NCBI RefSeq assembly: GCF_004570845.1
Contig: NZ_SPQZ01000010.1
Coordinates: forward strand, 1 to 64,000
Direction: 5' to 3'
DNA: 64,000 nucleotides
From: Orlajensenia leifsoniae
GTDB lineage: Bacteria > Actinomycetota > Actinomycetes > Actinomycetales > Microbacteriaceae
Part shown: positions 32,669 to 42,752 of the stretch, in pieces
Layout of the letters: each line of letters begins with the position of its first letter
How positions within the stretch are numbered: the first letter of the stretch is position 1
Program-made: the position numbers and the translations under genes
Notes under the pieces: model-generated
The model's database searches: none
The model's input: only the letters and a program-made list of their open reading frames with translations
Told to the model about the DNA's origin: nothing

Positions 32669-32769
32669 ATCAGATAAGGCATCTGATCGAGTCGGCCACA
32701 TAAGACGGCTCGAAACCCGCCATGTGGCCGCTCGCAATTCCGAGTGCGAAGCTCGGGGTGGGAGCGGTT
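32669..32769 (+). promoter_or_regulatory. structured leader upstream of the PhoH gene
   Basis: Three nested elements lie upstream of the GTG at 32770. First, ATCAGAT-AAGGC-ATCTGAT (32669-32687). Second, GGCCACAT (32694-32701) pairs with ATGTGGCC (32722-32729). Third, CCGCTC...GAGCGG (32728-32733/32762-32767) encloses CCGAG/CTCGG (32740-32744/32752-32756). The third stem includes the purine-rich GGTGGGAG ribosome site and ends 2 nt before the start, so folding would hide the start region. Confidence 0.5.
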
Positions 32770-34122
32770 GTGACCTCACTGGATATCCAGAAGTCGGTTC
32801 AGCATGGCACGGATGCCGGGACCCGAACGCTCGAGCGCACGTATGTGCTCGACACGTCGGTGCTCCTCAGCGATCCGGGTGCCCTGTTCCGCTTCGCCGA
32901 ACACGCCGTCGTGCTGCCGGTCATCGTGATCGCAGAGCTTGAATCCAAGCGCCACGACCCGGAGATCGGCTTCTTCGCCCGCAAGGCGCTCCGTACCCTC
33001 GACGACCTGCGCGTCGAGCACGAGCGACTCGACTTCCCGATCCCCGTCGGCGACGACGGCGGCTCGCTCCGAGTCGAACTGAACCACTCCAACACCTCCG
33101 TGCTGCCGAACGGCCTCCAGCTGAACGACAACGACACCCGGATCCTCGCCGTGGCGCTCAACCTCGCCAACGAGGGCCTCGATGTGACCGTCGTCTCGAA
33201 GGACCTCCCGCTGCGCGTCAAGGCCGCCTCGATCGGCCTCGCCGCCGAGGAGTACCGTGCCGAGCTCGCCGTCGACTCCGGCTGGACCGGCATGGCCGAC
33301 GTCACCCTGAGTGCCCGCGAGATCGACGACCTCTACGAGCAGGACTACCTCGAGACGCGGATGGTGGCCGACCTGCCGATCAACACCGGCGTGGTTGTGC
33401 ACTCCGACCGTGGCAGCGCTCTGGCCAGGGTGATCCGCAAGGGCGAGTTGCGGGTCGTGCGCGGAGACCGCGAGCTGTTCGGGCTGCACGGTCGATCGGC
33501 GGAGCAGCGCCTCGCCATCGACATGCTGCTCGATCCCGAGATCGGCATCCTGTCGCTCGGCGGAAGCGCGGGAACCGGAAAGTCGGCCCTTGCCCTCTGC
33601 GCCGGCCTGGAGGCCGTGCTCGAGCGCCAACAGCACAAGAAGATCATGGTGTTCCGACCGCTCTACGCCGTCGGAGGCCAGGAGCTCGGCTACCTGCCGG
33701 GCGACGCCGGCGAGAAGATGAATCCGTGGGGCCAGGCGGTCTTCGACACCCTCGGCTCCGTCGTCTCGGACAACGTGCTCAACGAGGTCGTCGAGCGGGG
33801 CATCCTCGAGGTGCTGCCGCTCACGCACATCCGCGGGCGCAGCCTGCACGACGCCTTCGTGATCGTCGACGAGGCGCAGTCGCTGGAGCGCAACGTGCTG
33901 CTCACCGTGCTCTCCCGCATCGGCCAGAACTCACGGGTCGTGCTCACCCACGACGTCGCCCAGCGCGACAACCTGCGCGTCGGCCGCCACGACGGAGTCG
34001 CCTCGGTCATCGAGACCCTGAAGGGCCACCCGCTGTTCGGCCACGTCACTCTCACCCGCTCGGAGCGCAGTGCGATCGCGGCTCTCGTCACGCAGATGCT
34101 GGAGGGCAACGAGCTGGCCTGA
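32770..34122 (+). CDS. PIN domain-PhoH family ATPase (PhoH2-like)
   Basis: GTG at 32770 gives about 450 residues. An N-terminal PIN RNase domain (about 20-150: [17 protein letters not shown] with the first Asp, [24 protein letters not shown] with acidic ligands, [12 protein letters not shown]) is joined to a PhoH helicase-like ATPase. The ATPase shows Walker [11 protein letters not shown] near 265-273, Walker [27 protein letters not shown] and [13 protein letters not shown]. Mycobacterial PhoH2 of this layout unwinds and cleaves RNA and is encoded after an antitoxin-like PhoAT; no separate PhoAT is evident here. An in-frame ATG at 32722 is an alternative start lying within the leader hairpin. 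Confidence 0.9.
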   Translation: MTSLDIQKSVQHGTDAGTRTLERTYVLDTSVLLSDPGALFRFAEHAVVLPVIVIAELESKRHDPEIGFFARKALRTLDDLRVEHERLDFPIPVGDDGGSLRVELNHSNTSVLPNGLQLNDNDTRILAVALNLANEGLDVTVVSKDLPLRVKAASIGLAAEEYRAELAVDSGWTGMADVTLSAREIDDLYEQDYLETRMVADLPINTGVVVHSDRGSALARVIRKGELRVVRGDRELFGLHGRSAEQRLAIDMLLDPEIGILSLGGSAGTGKSALALCAGLEAVLERQQHKKIMVFRPLYAVGGQELGYLPGDAGEKMNPWGQAVFDTLGSVVSDNVLNEVVERGILEVLPLTHIRGRSLHDAFVIVDEAQSLERNVLLTVLSRIGQNSRVVLTHDVAQRDNLRVGRHDGVASVIETLKGHPLFGHVTLTRSERSAIAALVTQMLEGNELA

Positions 34123-34140
34123 CCCGACGCATCCATCGCA

Positions 34141-34226
34141 TCTGGAAAGCGAGGACTTTCCGCCCGAAACGCCCCCGTCGAGTCTCGGACGGGGGCGTTT
34201 CTACCCGAGGTTCCTCGCTTTCCAGA
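34141..34226. repeat. intergenic palindromic element B with internal terminator
   Basis: TCTGGAAAGCGAGGA (34141-34155) and its perfect reverse complement (34212-34226) bound the element; 13-14 bases of each arm are identical to element A at 7626-7705. The interior differs and holds a perfect 14-bp hairpin. It lies 18 nt after the PhoH stop. Confidence 0.8.
34166..34201 (+). terminator. terminator hairpin inside element B
   Basis: GAAACGCCCCCGTC pairs perfectly with GACGGGGGCGTTTC across an 8-nt loop. It ends the PhoH transcript. Confidence 0.75.
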
Positions 34227-34279
34227 CCTGTGCTGAGCGGGTGACCTTCGCCGAGACGTCGTTGTGTCAGGATGACGCC

Positions 34280-35254
34280 ATGGGGAGCAGGGGAACAGAG
34301 CAGACCGATCTCGCGAACAGGCGGTCGCGCTGGGGGTTCGCCCTCCTCGCGTCGGGGCTGATCGTGGCCGGTGCTGTCGCCGTGCTCGGACCCAGCTTCT
34401 CGGAGTTGGTCGGCGGCGGCATCGCGGTCGCCGCGCTGCTCGTCTTCGGCGTCGGGCTGACTCAGCTCTGGCTGGTCGCCCGCGTGATCGGTCGAATGGC
34501 GCAGGTCGCTGTCATCGTGCTCGTGCTGGCCCTCGTCTGCCTGCTGGCCTCTCCGATGCTCACGGCCTCGGGCATTCCCGCGGTCTCGTCTGCGGCGGCC
34601 GCTGCCGCGAGCGTCACGATGGCCGGCGGCTTCGCGCTCCTCGTGGTCGCCGCCCTGCTGCTGCTCGTCGCCTGGGCGCGAGCCGGCGCGCACGACATGC
34701 TCGTCGCGAGTCCCCGATCGACGGATGCCGCCCCGTCGAGCCGTCGCTCCAGGCTGATCACCGCCTCCGTGATCTTCGGAGCCCTGCTGCTCGTCGTCGC
34801 CGTCGGCATCGTGGTCGAACTGGTGTGGAACCCGCTCGCGATGGGGCCGGGCTACACGCTCTCCGAGATCTACGGGATGCTTCCTGCGGGCGAGGGGGCC
34901 TTCGGCATCGCGAGCGTGCTCACCTGGGCGGGGATCGTCGTCGTCGTGGCTGCAGGGCAGCTGATCTCGGTCGTGCTCGCCGCGCGGCGAGGTGGGGCAT
35001 CCGTTCCCCGACGGCACCAGGTCGTCATCGCGCTGCTCACCGGGAGCATCGCGGTGTTCCTGCTGTTCTTCTTCGCCTTCGGCCTGGGCAATACGATCTC
35101 CGACACCGTGCCGCCCATGGTCGGGCGTTCATCGGCCGAGGGCGTGCTCTACGGCCTTCTCACGCCGCTCGGCCTCATCGGCGCGTTGCTCGTCTCGGCG
35201 GGCCCGTGGCCGCGGAACGAGCGGCGCAAGCTCGAGGCCAGCGCCGCTCGCTGA
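34280..35254 (+). CDS. polytopic membrane protein of unknown function
   Basis: ATG at 34280 is chosen because the frame before it runs through element B; CAGGAT lies 6 nt upstream as a possible -10. The 324-residue protein has about eight or nine hydrophobic helices. They are separated by short loops: paired helices at about 17-60, 70-135, a cytoplasmic loop with SPRSTDAAPSSRRSR near 150, and further helices to residue 310. It ends with a basic tail (NERRKLEASAAR). No transporter or enzyme motif is recognised. It converges on fumC with a 10-nt gap. Confidence 0.75.
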   Translation: MGSRGTEQTDLANRRSRWGFALLASGLIVAGAVAVLGPSFSELVGGGIAVAALLVFGVGLTQLWLVARVIGRMAQVAVIVLVLALVCLLASPMLTASGIPAVSSAAAAAASVTMAGGFALLVVAALLLLVAWARAGAHDMLVASPRSTDAAPSSRRSRLITASVIFGALLLVVAVGIVVELVWNPLAMGPGYTLSEIYGMLPAGEGAFGIASVLTWAGIVVVVAAGQLISVVLAARRGGASVPRRHQVVIALLTGSIAVFLLFFFAFGLGNTISDTVPPMVGRSSAEGVLYGLLTPLGLIGALLVSAGPWPRNERRKLEASAAR

Positions 35255-35264
35255 GGCCGGAGTT

Positions 35265-36689
35265 CTACTTCCGGACCGGCGGACGCGTCATCGACAGCAC
35301 GTCGAGAGCGGTGTCGAGCTGCTCGAGCGAGACCTCGCCGCTGTCGACGAAGCCGAGGTCGATGACGGCCTCGCGCACGGTGATGCCCTGCGCGACGGAG
35401 TGCTTGGCCACCTTGGCCGCGGCCTCGTAGCCGATCACCTTGTTGAGCGGGGTGACGATCGACGGCGACATCCCGGCGAGGGCGGCGGCGCGCTCCACGT
35501 TGGCCTCGAGCCCGTCGACGGTCTTGTCGGCGAGCACGCGGGCAGCGTTGGTCAGCAGGCGGATCGACTCCAGCAGCGCCGTTCCCATGACCGGGATCTG
35601 CACGTTGAGCTCGAACGCGCCGGAGGCACCGCTCCAGGCGATGGTGGCGTCGTTGCCGATCACACGGGCGGCCACCATGAGCACGGCCTCGGGGATGACG
35701 GGGTTGACCTTGCCCGGCATGATCGACGACCCGGGCTGCAGGTCGGGGATGCTGAGCTCGCCGAGACCGGTGTTGGGGCCGGAGCCCATCCACCGGATGT
35801 CGTTCGAGATCTTCGTGAGGCTCACGGCGATGGTGCGGAGGGCGCCGGATGCGTCGACGAGGCCGTCGCGGTTGGCCTGGGCCTCGAAGTGGTCGGCCGC
35901 CTCGGTGATGGGAAGCTCGGTCTCCTGCTGCAGCAGCTCGATGACGAGCTGCGGGAAGCCGGCCGGGGTGTTGATGCCGGTGCCGACGGCGGTGCCGCCG
36001 AGCGGGACCTCGGCGACGCGGGGGAGCGCGGACTGGACGCGCTCGATGCCCAGGCGCATCTGGCGGGCGTAGCCGCCGAACTCCTGGCCGAGGGTGACGG
36101 GCGTGGCATCCATGAGGTGGGTGCGGCCGGCCTTCACGACTCCGGACCACAGCTCGGCCTTGGCCTCGAAGGCCACGGCGAGGTGGTCGAGGGCGGGGAT
36201 GAGGTCGTCGATGAGAGCACTGGTCACGGCGATGTGCACGGAGGTCGGGAACACGTCGTTCGAGGACTGCGAGGCGTTCACGTGGTCGTTCGGGTGCACC
36301 GGGCTGCCGAGGCGCGACGTGGCGAGGTTCGCGAGGACCTCGTTCATGTTCATGTTCGACGAGGTGCCCGAACCGGTCTGGTACACGTCGACGGGGAACT
36401 CGGCGTCGTACTGACCCGTGATGACCTCGTCGGCGGCCCAGGCGATCGCGTTGGCGACGTCGCTGCTCAGCACGCCGAGGCGCTCGTTGGCGATGGCCGC
36501 CGACTTCTTGATGCGCGCGAGCGCGGCGATCTGCGCCGGCTCCAGCGTCGATCCGGAGATCGGGAAGTTCTCGACGGCACGCTGGGTCTGGGCGCTGTAC
36601 AGGGCGTTGACGGGAACGCGCACCTCTCCCATCGTGTCGTGTTCGATGCGGTATTCGGACTCAGCCGCGGTGCTCACGTTGTGTGTCAT
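35265..36689 (-). CDS. fumC: class II fumarate hydratase
   Basis: Fumarase interconverts fumarate and malate in the TCA cycle. The 474-residue protein shows the superfamily signatures: [54 protein letters not shown] and the catalytic-loop signature [16 protein letters not shown]. This is the iron-free, class II form. It is the last gene of a minus-strand run (xseA-xseB-DUF4245-carbonic anhydrase-fumC) with gaps of at most 26 nt. ATG at 36689 lies just after a CCTTTCGAAAGG palindrome that provides AAAGG. Confidence 0.96.
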   Translation of the reverse strand: MTHNVSTAAESEYRIEHDTMGEVRVPVNALYSAQTQRAVENFPISGSTLEPAQIAALARIKKSAAIANERLGVLSSDVANAIAWAADEVITGQYDAEFPVDVYQTGSGTSSNMNMNEVLANLATSRLGSPVHPNDHVNASQSSNDVFPTSVHIAVTSALIDDLIPALDHLAVAFEAKAELWSGVVKAGRTHLMDATPVTLGQEFGGYARQMRLGIERVQSALPRVAEVPLGGTAVGTGINTPAGFPQLVIELLQQETELPITEAADHFEAQANRDGLVDASGALRTIAVSLTKISNDIRWMGSGPNTGLGELSIPDLQPGSSIMPGKVNPVIPEAVLMVAARVIGNDATIAWSGASGAFELNVQIPVMGTALLESIRLLTNAARVLADKTVDGLEANVERAAALAGMSPSIVTPLNKVIGYEAAAKVAKHSVAQGITVREAVIDLGFVDSGEVSLEQLDTALDVLSMTRPPVRK

Positions 36690-36714
36690 GCCTTTCGAAA
36701 GGAGGGGTTCGGCA

Positions 36715-37371
36715 CTAGACCGTGCCGACGACGATGTCGGTCTCGGCGCGGCCCTCGACGAGCCTGTAATTCGCGCCGACGATAGCCAATCTACCTTCTG
36801 CGATGGCCTCGCTGATCATCTCGCTGGACTCCAGCAGCTCGGCGACGGTGTCGCGCAGGTGCTCGCGCCCGACGAATGATGCGTCGATGTCGGAGGGGTC
36901 GATCGGCTCGTCGCCCGTCGGACCGGCGACGCGGGTGACGGCCGGCATGATCTTGTCGACGAGCGCCTGGATGTGCACGGGCAGGGGAGCGGCATCCGGA
37001 GCCACCGAGTTGATGGCGGCGCTGACAGCACCGCACTCGTCATGGCCGAGCACGAGGATGAGGGGGACGCCCAGCACGCCGACCGCGTACTCCAGGGAGC
37101 CCAGCACGGACTCGGAGATGGTCTGGCCGGCGTTGCGCACGACGAACAGGTCGCCGAGGCCCAGGTCGAAGATGATCTCGGCCGACAGACGGGAGTCGCT
37201 GCAGCCGAAGAGGGCTGCGATGGGAGCCTGCCCCGCCGCGATGACTCCGCGTCGGCCGACATCCTGGTTCGGATGCTGCGGCTCGCCCGCGACGAACCTC
37301 TCGTTGCCACGGCGGAGTTCCCGCCACGCGCTCGACGGGGTGTGCGTCGTGTGTTCGGGAACAGTCGTCAT
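36715..37371 (-). CDS. beta-class carbonic anhydrase
   Basis: The enzyme interconverts CO2 and bicarbonate with a zinc ion. The 218-residue protein shows the complete zinc and catalytic set: Cys57, Asp59 and Arg61 in CSDSR, His110 and Cys113 in [26 protein letters not shown] is typical. The N-terminus [15 protein letters not shown] also fits. It lies 6 nt after DUF4245 and 25 nt before fumC, so bicarbonate supply and central metabolism are probably co-expressed. Confidence 0.95.
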   Translation of the reverse strand: MTTVPEHTTHTPSSAWRELRRGNERFVAGEPQHPNQDVGRRGVIAAGQAPIAALFGCSDSRLSAEIIFDLGLGDLFVVRNAGQTISESVLGSLEYAVGVLGVPLILVLGHDECGAVSAAINSVAPDAAPLPVHIQALVDKIMPAVTRVAGPTGDEPIDPSDIDASFVGREHLRDTVAELLESSEMISEAIAEGRLAIVGANYRLVEGRAETDIVVGTV

Positions 37372-37377
37372 CCGGTA

Positions 37378-38019
37378 TTACTCCTCAGCGGTGATCGTGG
37401 GGGTGAGAGATTCGGCCAGCGTCTTGAACTCCGACGGCGTGCCCGTTCCGGCGAGCACCCAGGTGCTCTCGCCCGATGTCGTGACGAGAGCGTAACGGGC
37501 GTTGCCCAGGTCGTCGGTCGACGCCCTGTTGTCGTAGACGGTCCAGTCGACACCGTCGATGGTCACCGAGCCCGTCGCGATGGTGTTCTTCAGCTCGGTG
37601 GCCACCCAGGTGTCGTTGGCATCGAAGGCCTGGCTCATGCCGATGAACTCGTCGCTCGGGGTGAGGAAGCCGATGAACCAGACGTCGACGTCGTCGGCGG
37701 CGTTCGACCTGTAGACGGCGGTGTTGGAGCGCCAGCCGTCTGGCAGGTCGGGGCTGGCGAGGGTCTCGGGAACGCCGGTCTGCGCCGTCTCCGATAGGGC
37801 TTTCCAGTCGACGGTGTTGTCGAAGTTCATGTCGCCGCGGGGGACCGCGAGGAAGATCACGAAGGCGACGGCCACGCAGACGATGAGCGAGAGCACGAGA
37901 TTGTTGGGAGTCTTGCGGGCCCGGTAGAGCCGCGAGTTCTCGGCCTTGCGGGCTGCCGTCTCCTCCGGAGTCTCGGGGCGGCCGAGCTCCGCGACGACGC
38001 GGGGAGGCTTGGCGGCCAT
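37378..38019 (-). CDS. DUF4245 domain-containing membrane protein
   Basis: ATG at 38019 shares one base with the xseB stop. The 213-residue protein has a cytoplasmic N-terminus with a charged stretch (PETPEETAARKAENSRLYRARK), one helix at about 45-65 (LVLSLIVCVAVAFVIFLAV), and an extracytoplasmic DUF4245 domain (WKALSETAQTGV, LPDGWRSNTAVYR, GVDWTVYDNRA, YALVTTSGESTWVLAGT). Function is unknown. The gene commonly accompanies fumC, glpX and xseAB in Actinobacteria. Confidence 0.88.
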   Translation of the reverse strand: MAAKPPRVVAELGRPETPEETAARKAENSRLYRARKTPNNLVLSLIVCVAVAFVIFLAVPRGDMNFDNTVDWKALSETAQTGVPETLASPDLPDGWRSNTAVYRSNAADDVDVWFIGFLTPSDEFIGMSQAFDANDTWVATELKNTIATGSVTIDGVDWTVYDNRASTDDLGNARYALVTTSGESTWVLAGTGTPSEFKTLAESLTPTITAEE

Positions 38020-38273
38020 CAGTGGGCGTCCGATGCGACGGGCGCTCCGGATGCCGCGGCTGAGGCGGATGCCCCTGCGCGTGCAGCCTCGAGGCGCGCC
38101 TTCGCACCGATCAGCCATTCCTCGCAGCGCCGGGCGAGCTGTTCGCCGCGCTCCCACAGCGCGAGCGACTGCTCGAGCGTCGACGATCCCTGCTCGAGCG
38201 CGCTCACGACGCGGATGAGCTCGTCGCGGGCCTCTTCGTAGCTGAGGTTCGCGGTGTCGTCGTTCGTGGGCAT
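38019..38273 (-). CDS. xseB: exodeoxyribonuclease VII small subunit
   Basis: XseB pairs with XseA to degrade single-stranded DNA. The helical core is [20 protein letters not shown], then [23 protein letters not shown]. About 20 residues of Ala/Ser-rich tail follow. The start could be 38273 (84 residues) or 38282, which would leave 1 nt after the xseA stop; both are in frame. It is translationally linked to DUF4245 downstream. Confidence 0.92.
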   Translation of the reverse strand: MPTNDDTANLSYEEARDELIRVVSALEQGSSTLEQSLALWERGEQLARRCEEWLIGAKARLEAARAGASASAAASGAPVASDAH

Positions 38274-38283
38274 GGCATCCATT

Positions 38284-39588
38284 CTATTTCGTCGCCGACG
38301 GCTCACTCGCCGATGGCTCACTCGCCGCCGCCTGCCCTCTCGTCGCGGGTCCCGTGGAGTCGGCTCCGACGACGCCCTCGGCGAGCGTGAGCACGAGGGG
38401 GGTGCCCGCAGGAGCCTGGTCGGCCCGGCGGAGCACGTGGCCGTCGGGCAGCTGAGCGATGGCGTAGCCGCGGTCGAGCGTGGCCTGCGGTGACAGGGCG
38501 CGGAGGCGCGTGGCGAGCTCGGTGGTCGAGGCCTGCGCGCGTTCGATGGTGCGATCGAGCAGGTCGGAGCCGCGGGCGAGGTAGTACGTGAGGTCCTGGG
38601 CGCGCTGGTCGACGATCCAGCTCGTGCTCGCCAGCACTGGACGACTGCGCAGCTGGCCGATGCGGTCGGCCTCGTGCGTGAGCAGGTGGGTGAGACGGGT
38701 GCCCAGACGGGCGCGTGCCTGCTGCACCCTGGCGAGCTCGTCGGCGACGTCGGGCACGACGCGCTTGGCGGCATCCGTCGGCGTCGAGGCCCGCAGATCG
38801 GCGACCTCGTCGAGCAGGGGGCGGTCGGCCTCGTGCCCGATCGCACTGACGATGGGGGTGCCAGCGGATGCAGCAGCCCGGAGCACGCGTTCGTCGCTGA
38901 AGCCGAGCAGGTTCTGGAAGTCGCCGCCGCCGCGGGCCACGATGATGACGTCGACCTTCGGATCGGCGTCGAGCCGGGCGATTGCAGCCGTCACCTCGGG
39001 GGCGCAGCGATCTCCCTGCACTGCAGCGTGCACGACACGGAAGTCGACGGCGGGCCAGCGCAGCTGGGCGTTGCGCAGCACGTCCTTCTCAGCGTCGGAG
39101 TCCTTGCCTGTGATGAGTCCGATGCAGTGCGGGAGGAACGGCAACTGCTTCTTGCGGGCAGCATCGAACAGGCCCTCGCCGGCGAGCTGCTTGCGCAGCC
39201 GCTCGAGACGCTCGAGCAGGTCGCCGAGACCGACGTGCTTGAGCTGCACGACCGTCATGGTGAGGCTGCCGCCCTTGGTCCACCAGTTGGGCTTCACGAG
39301 CGCGACCACCCTGTCGCCCTGCTTGAAGTCCTCGCTGAGGCGGGCGCGCACCGACGACCAGAGCTGGATGCTCACGGTGACGTCGGTGTTCAGATCTTTG
39401 AGCTTGCCGTAGACGTTGCCGCCCGAGACGCTCCACTGGGTGAGCTCGCCCTCGACCCAGACCGTGCCGAGGCGGTCGATGTAGTCCCTGATCTTGGTGC
39501 TGAGCACCGAGACGGACCAGGGAGTCTCCATGCTGGGACCGGTGGAAGCGGGCGGAGCAGTCGTCGCATCCGTCGTCGCATCCGTCAT
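38284..39588 (-). CDS. xseA: exodeoxyribonuclease VII large subunit
   Basis: XseA is the catalytic subunit of exonuclease VII. The 434-residue protein has the N-terminal OB domain ([20 protein letters not shown]), then the nuclease domain with [36 protein letters not shown] and [24 protein letters not shown] coiled-coil region follows, then the ending [17 protein letters not shown]. It has an extended Ser/Ala/Glu-rich tail. xseB follows directly. It is divergent to ispH with a 49-nt gap. Confidence 0.96.
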   Translation of the reverse strand: MTDATTDATTAPPASTGPSMETPWSVSVLSTKIRDYIDRLGTVWVEGELTQWSVSGGNVYGKLKDLNTDVTVSIQLWSSVRARLSEDFKQGDRVVALVKPNWWTKGGSLTMTVVQLKHVGLGDLLERLERLRKQLAGEGLFDAARKKQLPFLPHCIGLITGKDSDAEKDVLRNAQLRWPAVDFRVVHAAVQGDRCAPEVTAAIARLDADPKVDVIIVARGGGDFQNLLGFSDERVLRAAASAGTPIVSAIGHEADRPLLDEVADLRASTPTDAAKRVVPDVADELARVQQARARLGTRLTHLLTHEADRIGQLRSRPVLASTSWIVDQRAQDLTYYLARGSDLLDRTIERAQASTTELATRLRALSPQATLDRGYAIAQLPDGHVLRRADQAPAGTPLVLTLAEGVVGADSTGPATRGQAAASEPSASEPSATK

Positions 39589-39624
39589 GAAAGCCCCTCA
39601 TCAAGTCGTGCCGAAACACCCCGG

Positions 39625-39637
39625 TAGAATCGGATGC
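39625..39637 (+). promoter_or_regulatory. predicted leaderless promoter of ispH
   Basis: TAGAAT at 39625-39630 lies 7 nt before the GTG at 39638. There is no Shine-Dalgarno sequence. Confidence 0.6.
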
Positions 39638-40711
39638 GTGACCAGCAGTACGGAAGCCCCGCCCATCGGCCTCGGAATGCCGCGAATTCCCGGCGTGCGG
39701 GGGCGGCTCAAGAATACCCCGGTGCTCGGACAGAAGAAGGTGCTGCTCGCTGCACCCCGCGGATACTGCGCCGGTGTCGACCGCGCCGTCATCGCTGTGG
39801 AGAAGGCGCTCGAGCACTACGGCGCCCCCGTGTACGTGCGCAAGCAGATCGTGCACAACATCCACGTGGTGACCGAACTCGAGAAGAAGGGCGCGATCTT
39901 CGTGGAGGAGGTCGACGAGGTGCCCTCGGGCGCGCACGTCGTCTTCAGCGCTCACGGCGTCTCGCCGGCCGTCGTCAACGCTGCAGCCGATCGCGGGCTC
40001 CTGGCCATCGATGCCACCTGCCCGCTCGTCACCAAGGTGCACCGCGAGGCGGTGCGCTTCGCCCGCGACGACTTCGAGATCCTGCTGATCGGCCACGAGG
40101 GTCATGAAGAGGTCGAGGGCACGGCCGGCGAGGCACCGGACCACGTCACCATCGTCAACAGCCCGGCCGACGTCGACGACCTCGTCGTGCAGGACCCCGA
40201 CAAGGTGGTGTGGCTCTCGCAGACCACGCTCTCGGTCGACGAGACGATGGAGACCGTGCGCCGACTGCGGGAGAAGTTCCCGAACCTGCAGGATCCGCCG
40301 TCGGACGACATCTGCTACGCGACGCAGAACCGCCAGGTGGCCATCAAGAAGGTCGCCGCGGACGCCGAACTCGTCATCGTCGTCGGCTCGGCGAACAGCT
40401 CCAACAGCGTGCGCCTCGTCGAGGTCGCCCTCGAGTACGGCGCCAGCGCGGCCTACCGTGTCGACTACTCCAGCGAGATCAAGCAGGAGTGGCTCGATGG
40501 CGTGGCGACGGTCGGTGTCACCAGCGGTGCATCGGTTCCCGAGGAACTCGTCGAAGAGGTGCTGCGCGATCTCGCCGACGCCGGCTACGGAGACATCGAG
40601 GTCGTGAAGACGGCCGAGGAGGACCTCATGTTCTCCCTGCCCAAGGAACTCCGCAAGGACCTCCAGGGCAAGCAGGACGAGCGGGCGCTCGGCGGGCGCG
40701 TTTCCTCCTAG
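39638..40711 (+). CDS. ispH: 4-hydroxy-3-methylbut-2-enyl diphosphate reductase
   Basis: IspH (LytB) is the last enzyme of the non-mevalonate pathway and makes IPP and DMAPP with an iron-sulfur cluster. The three cluster cysteines are present: Cys44 in [10 protein letters not shown], Cys128 in [11 protein letters not shown] and Cys226 in [11 protein letters not shown]. Active-site residues lie in FSAHGVSP and [12 protein letters not shown], and the C-terminal segment is [17 protein letters not shown] at 39638 gives 357 residues; the longer frame upstream is the antisense of xseA. It feeds the cis-prenyltransferase encoded 9 kb away. Confidence 0.96.
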   Translation: MTSSTEAPPIGLGMPRIPGVRGRLKNTPVLGQKKVLLAAPRGYCAGVDRAVIAVEKALEHYGAPVYVRKQIVHNIHVVTELEKKGAIFVEEVDEVPSGAHVVFSAHGVSPAVVNAAADRGLLAIDATCPLVTKVHREAVRFARDDFEILLIGHEGHEEVEGTAGEAPDHVTIVNSPADVDDLVVQDPDKVVWLSQTTLSVDETMETVRRLREKFPNLQDPPSDDICYATQNRQVAIKKVAADAELVIVVGSANSSNSVRLVEVALEYGASAAYRVDYSSEIKQEWLDGVATVGVTSGASVPEELVEEVLRDLADAGYGDIEVVKTAEEDLMFSLPKELRKDLQGKQDERALGGRVSS

Positions 40712-40722
40712 CCGGGGCGCGC

Positions 40723-40743
40723 CGCCTCCTCGGTGAGGAGGCG
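40723..40743. terminator. hairpin after ispH
   Basis: CGCCTCCTC-GGT-GAGGAGGCG is a perfect 9-bp stem with a 3-nt loop. It lies between convergent ispH and the DUF6264 gene. Next to it a 13-bp unit, CCAGTCGACGCTG, is repeated in tandem at 40755-40780. Confidence 0.65.
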
Positions 40744-40781
40744 ACGCCGCCGTGCCAGTCGACGCTGCCAGTCGACGCTGC

Positions 40782-41537
40782 TTACTGTGTGTTCGACAGC
40801 TCGGCGAAGTGGTTGAGCAGGGTGGCATCCGTCAGCAGCACCGTCGTCATCACGAAGATGACGGCGATCGCCGAGAGAACGCCGACCACGATCGGAATCC
40901 AGAAGGCCCGGCGCCTGCGGCGGATCTGCAGCAGCGAGAGCCCGGCGGCGAGCAGCCAGAGGATGATCTGCACGACGCCGCCGATCATCACGATCGTCGA
41001 CACAGCGGAGACCGGCGTGTAGGCGCCGATGCCCTCCTGCTCGTGGATGATCGCGATCGACTGCGTGATGCCCGACTGCAGCTGGATCGAGAGGATGACG
41101 CCGAAGATCCCGAGAACGAGCAGCGCGAGCGTCACCGGGCGGTCCCAGGCGGGGGCAGCCTGCGCATCGGCCGGAAGAGCCGATGCCGCTCCGGGAGCAG
41201 GCGGCGTCTCGGCCCCGAACAGGGTGCCGGACGGGGCTTTCTGCTTCGGTGCCCTGGCGGCCTTCTGAGCCTTGGGGTCCTTCGGCGGAGTCTGCGGGGC
41301 GTTCTGCCCGTGCGCGGGCTTGTGAACGACCATCGGCTCCTGCTGGTGGCCGGTCTTCGAGTCGGCGGGAGGGGTCCACACCCAGCCGGGAGGGGCGAGC
41401 TCGCCGAACTGAGGCTTCGGTCGCGTGTCGACGGGCGGGGCCGGCGTCTTCTGGGGTGCGGATGCCGCGCTCTCGGGCGCGGCGGCGGGCTGCGAACCCG
41501 ACCCTTCCACAGGGTCCGGAGTCGGGTTCTCAGCCAT
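40782..41537 (-). CDS. DUF6264-like membrane protein
   Basis: The 251-residue protein has a long Pro/Ala/Lys-rich cytoplasmic N-terminal half (about 1-130, including PPGWVWTPPAD and PKAQKAARAPKQKAP) and a C-terminal membrane part with three helices (VTLALLVLGIFGVILSI, VSTIVMIGGVVQIILWLLAAG, FWIPIVVGVLSAIAVIFVMT). This layout fits the DUF6264 family of Microbacteriaceae; that name is my recollection. Function is unknown. The gene starts 7 nt after the fba stop, so the two share a transcript. Confidence 0.75.
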   Translation of the reverse strand: MAENPTPDPVEGSGSQPAAAPESAASAPQKTPAPPVDTRPKPQFGELAPPGWVWTPPADSKTGHQQEPMVVHKPAHGQNAPQTPPKDPKAQKAARAPKQKAPSGTLFGAETPPAPGAASALPADAQAAPAWDRPVTLALLVLGIFGVILSIQLQSGITQSIAIIHEQEGIGAYTPVSAVSTIVMIGGVVQIILWLLAAGLSLLQIRRRRRAFWIPIVVGVLSAIAVIFVMTTVLLTDATLLNHFAELSNTQ

Positions 41538-41544
41538 CAGCGAC

Positions 41545-42570
<1,026 letters not shown>

Positions 42571-42684
42571 GGCGACTCCTTCGGGAATGTCTGCGGGGTG
42601 TTCTCGAAGTCTATCCAGTCGCCGCGAGGGTGGCTGTCGGGCTGTGGCAGGCGGATGCCGCCGCGACGTCGCCCGGTGTGCGGC

Positions 42685-42724
42685 CGGATGCCGGCCCGAT
42701 GCGTGGTCGGATGCCGGCCCGATG
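42685..42724. repeat. 23-bp-period repeat containing the GGATGCCG octamer
   Basis: CGGATGCCGGCCCGATG occurs at 42685-42701 and 42708-42724. A further GGATGCCG lies just upstream at about 42652. The array fills the gap between fba and the first FBPase gene. Confidence 0.7.
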
Positions 42725-42752
42725 TGAGTCCGGAGTCCGAGAGTATGGACCC

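Noticed and set aside
32722-32769. ATG at 32722 as the PhoH start
   Set aside because: It sits in a leader hairpin without a ribosome site; the GTG at 32770 has a purine-rich site and fits the domain start. Kept only as an alternative.
39089-40828. A 579-codon minus-strand frame across ispH and xseA
   Set aside because: It is antisense to ispH, which has all three cluster cysteines; the xseA part is out of frame.
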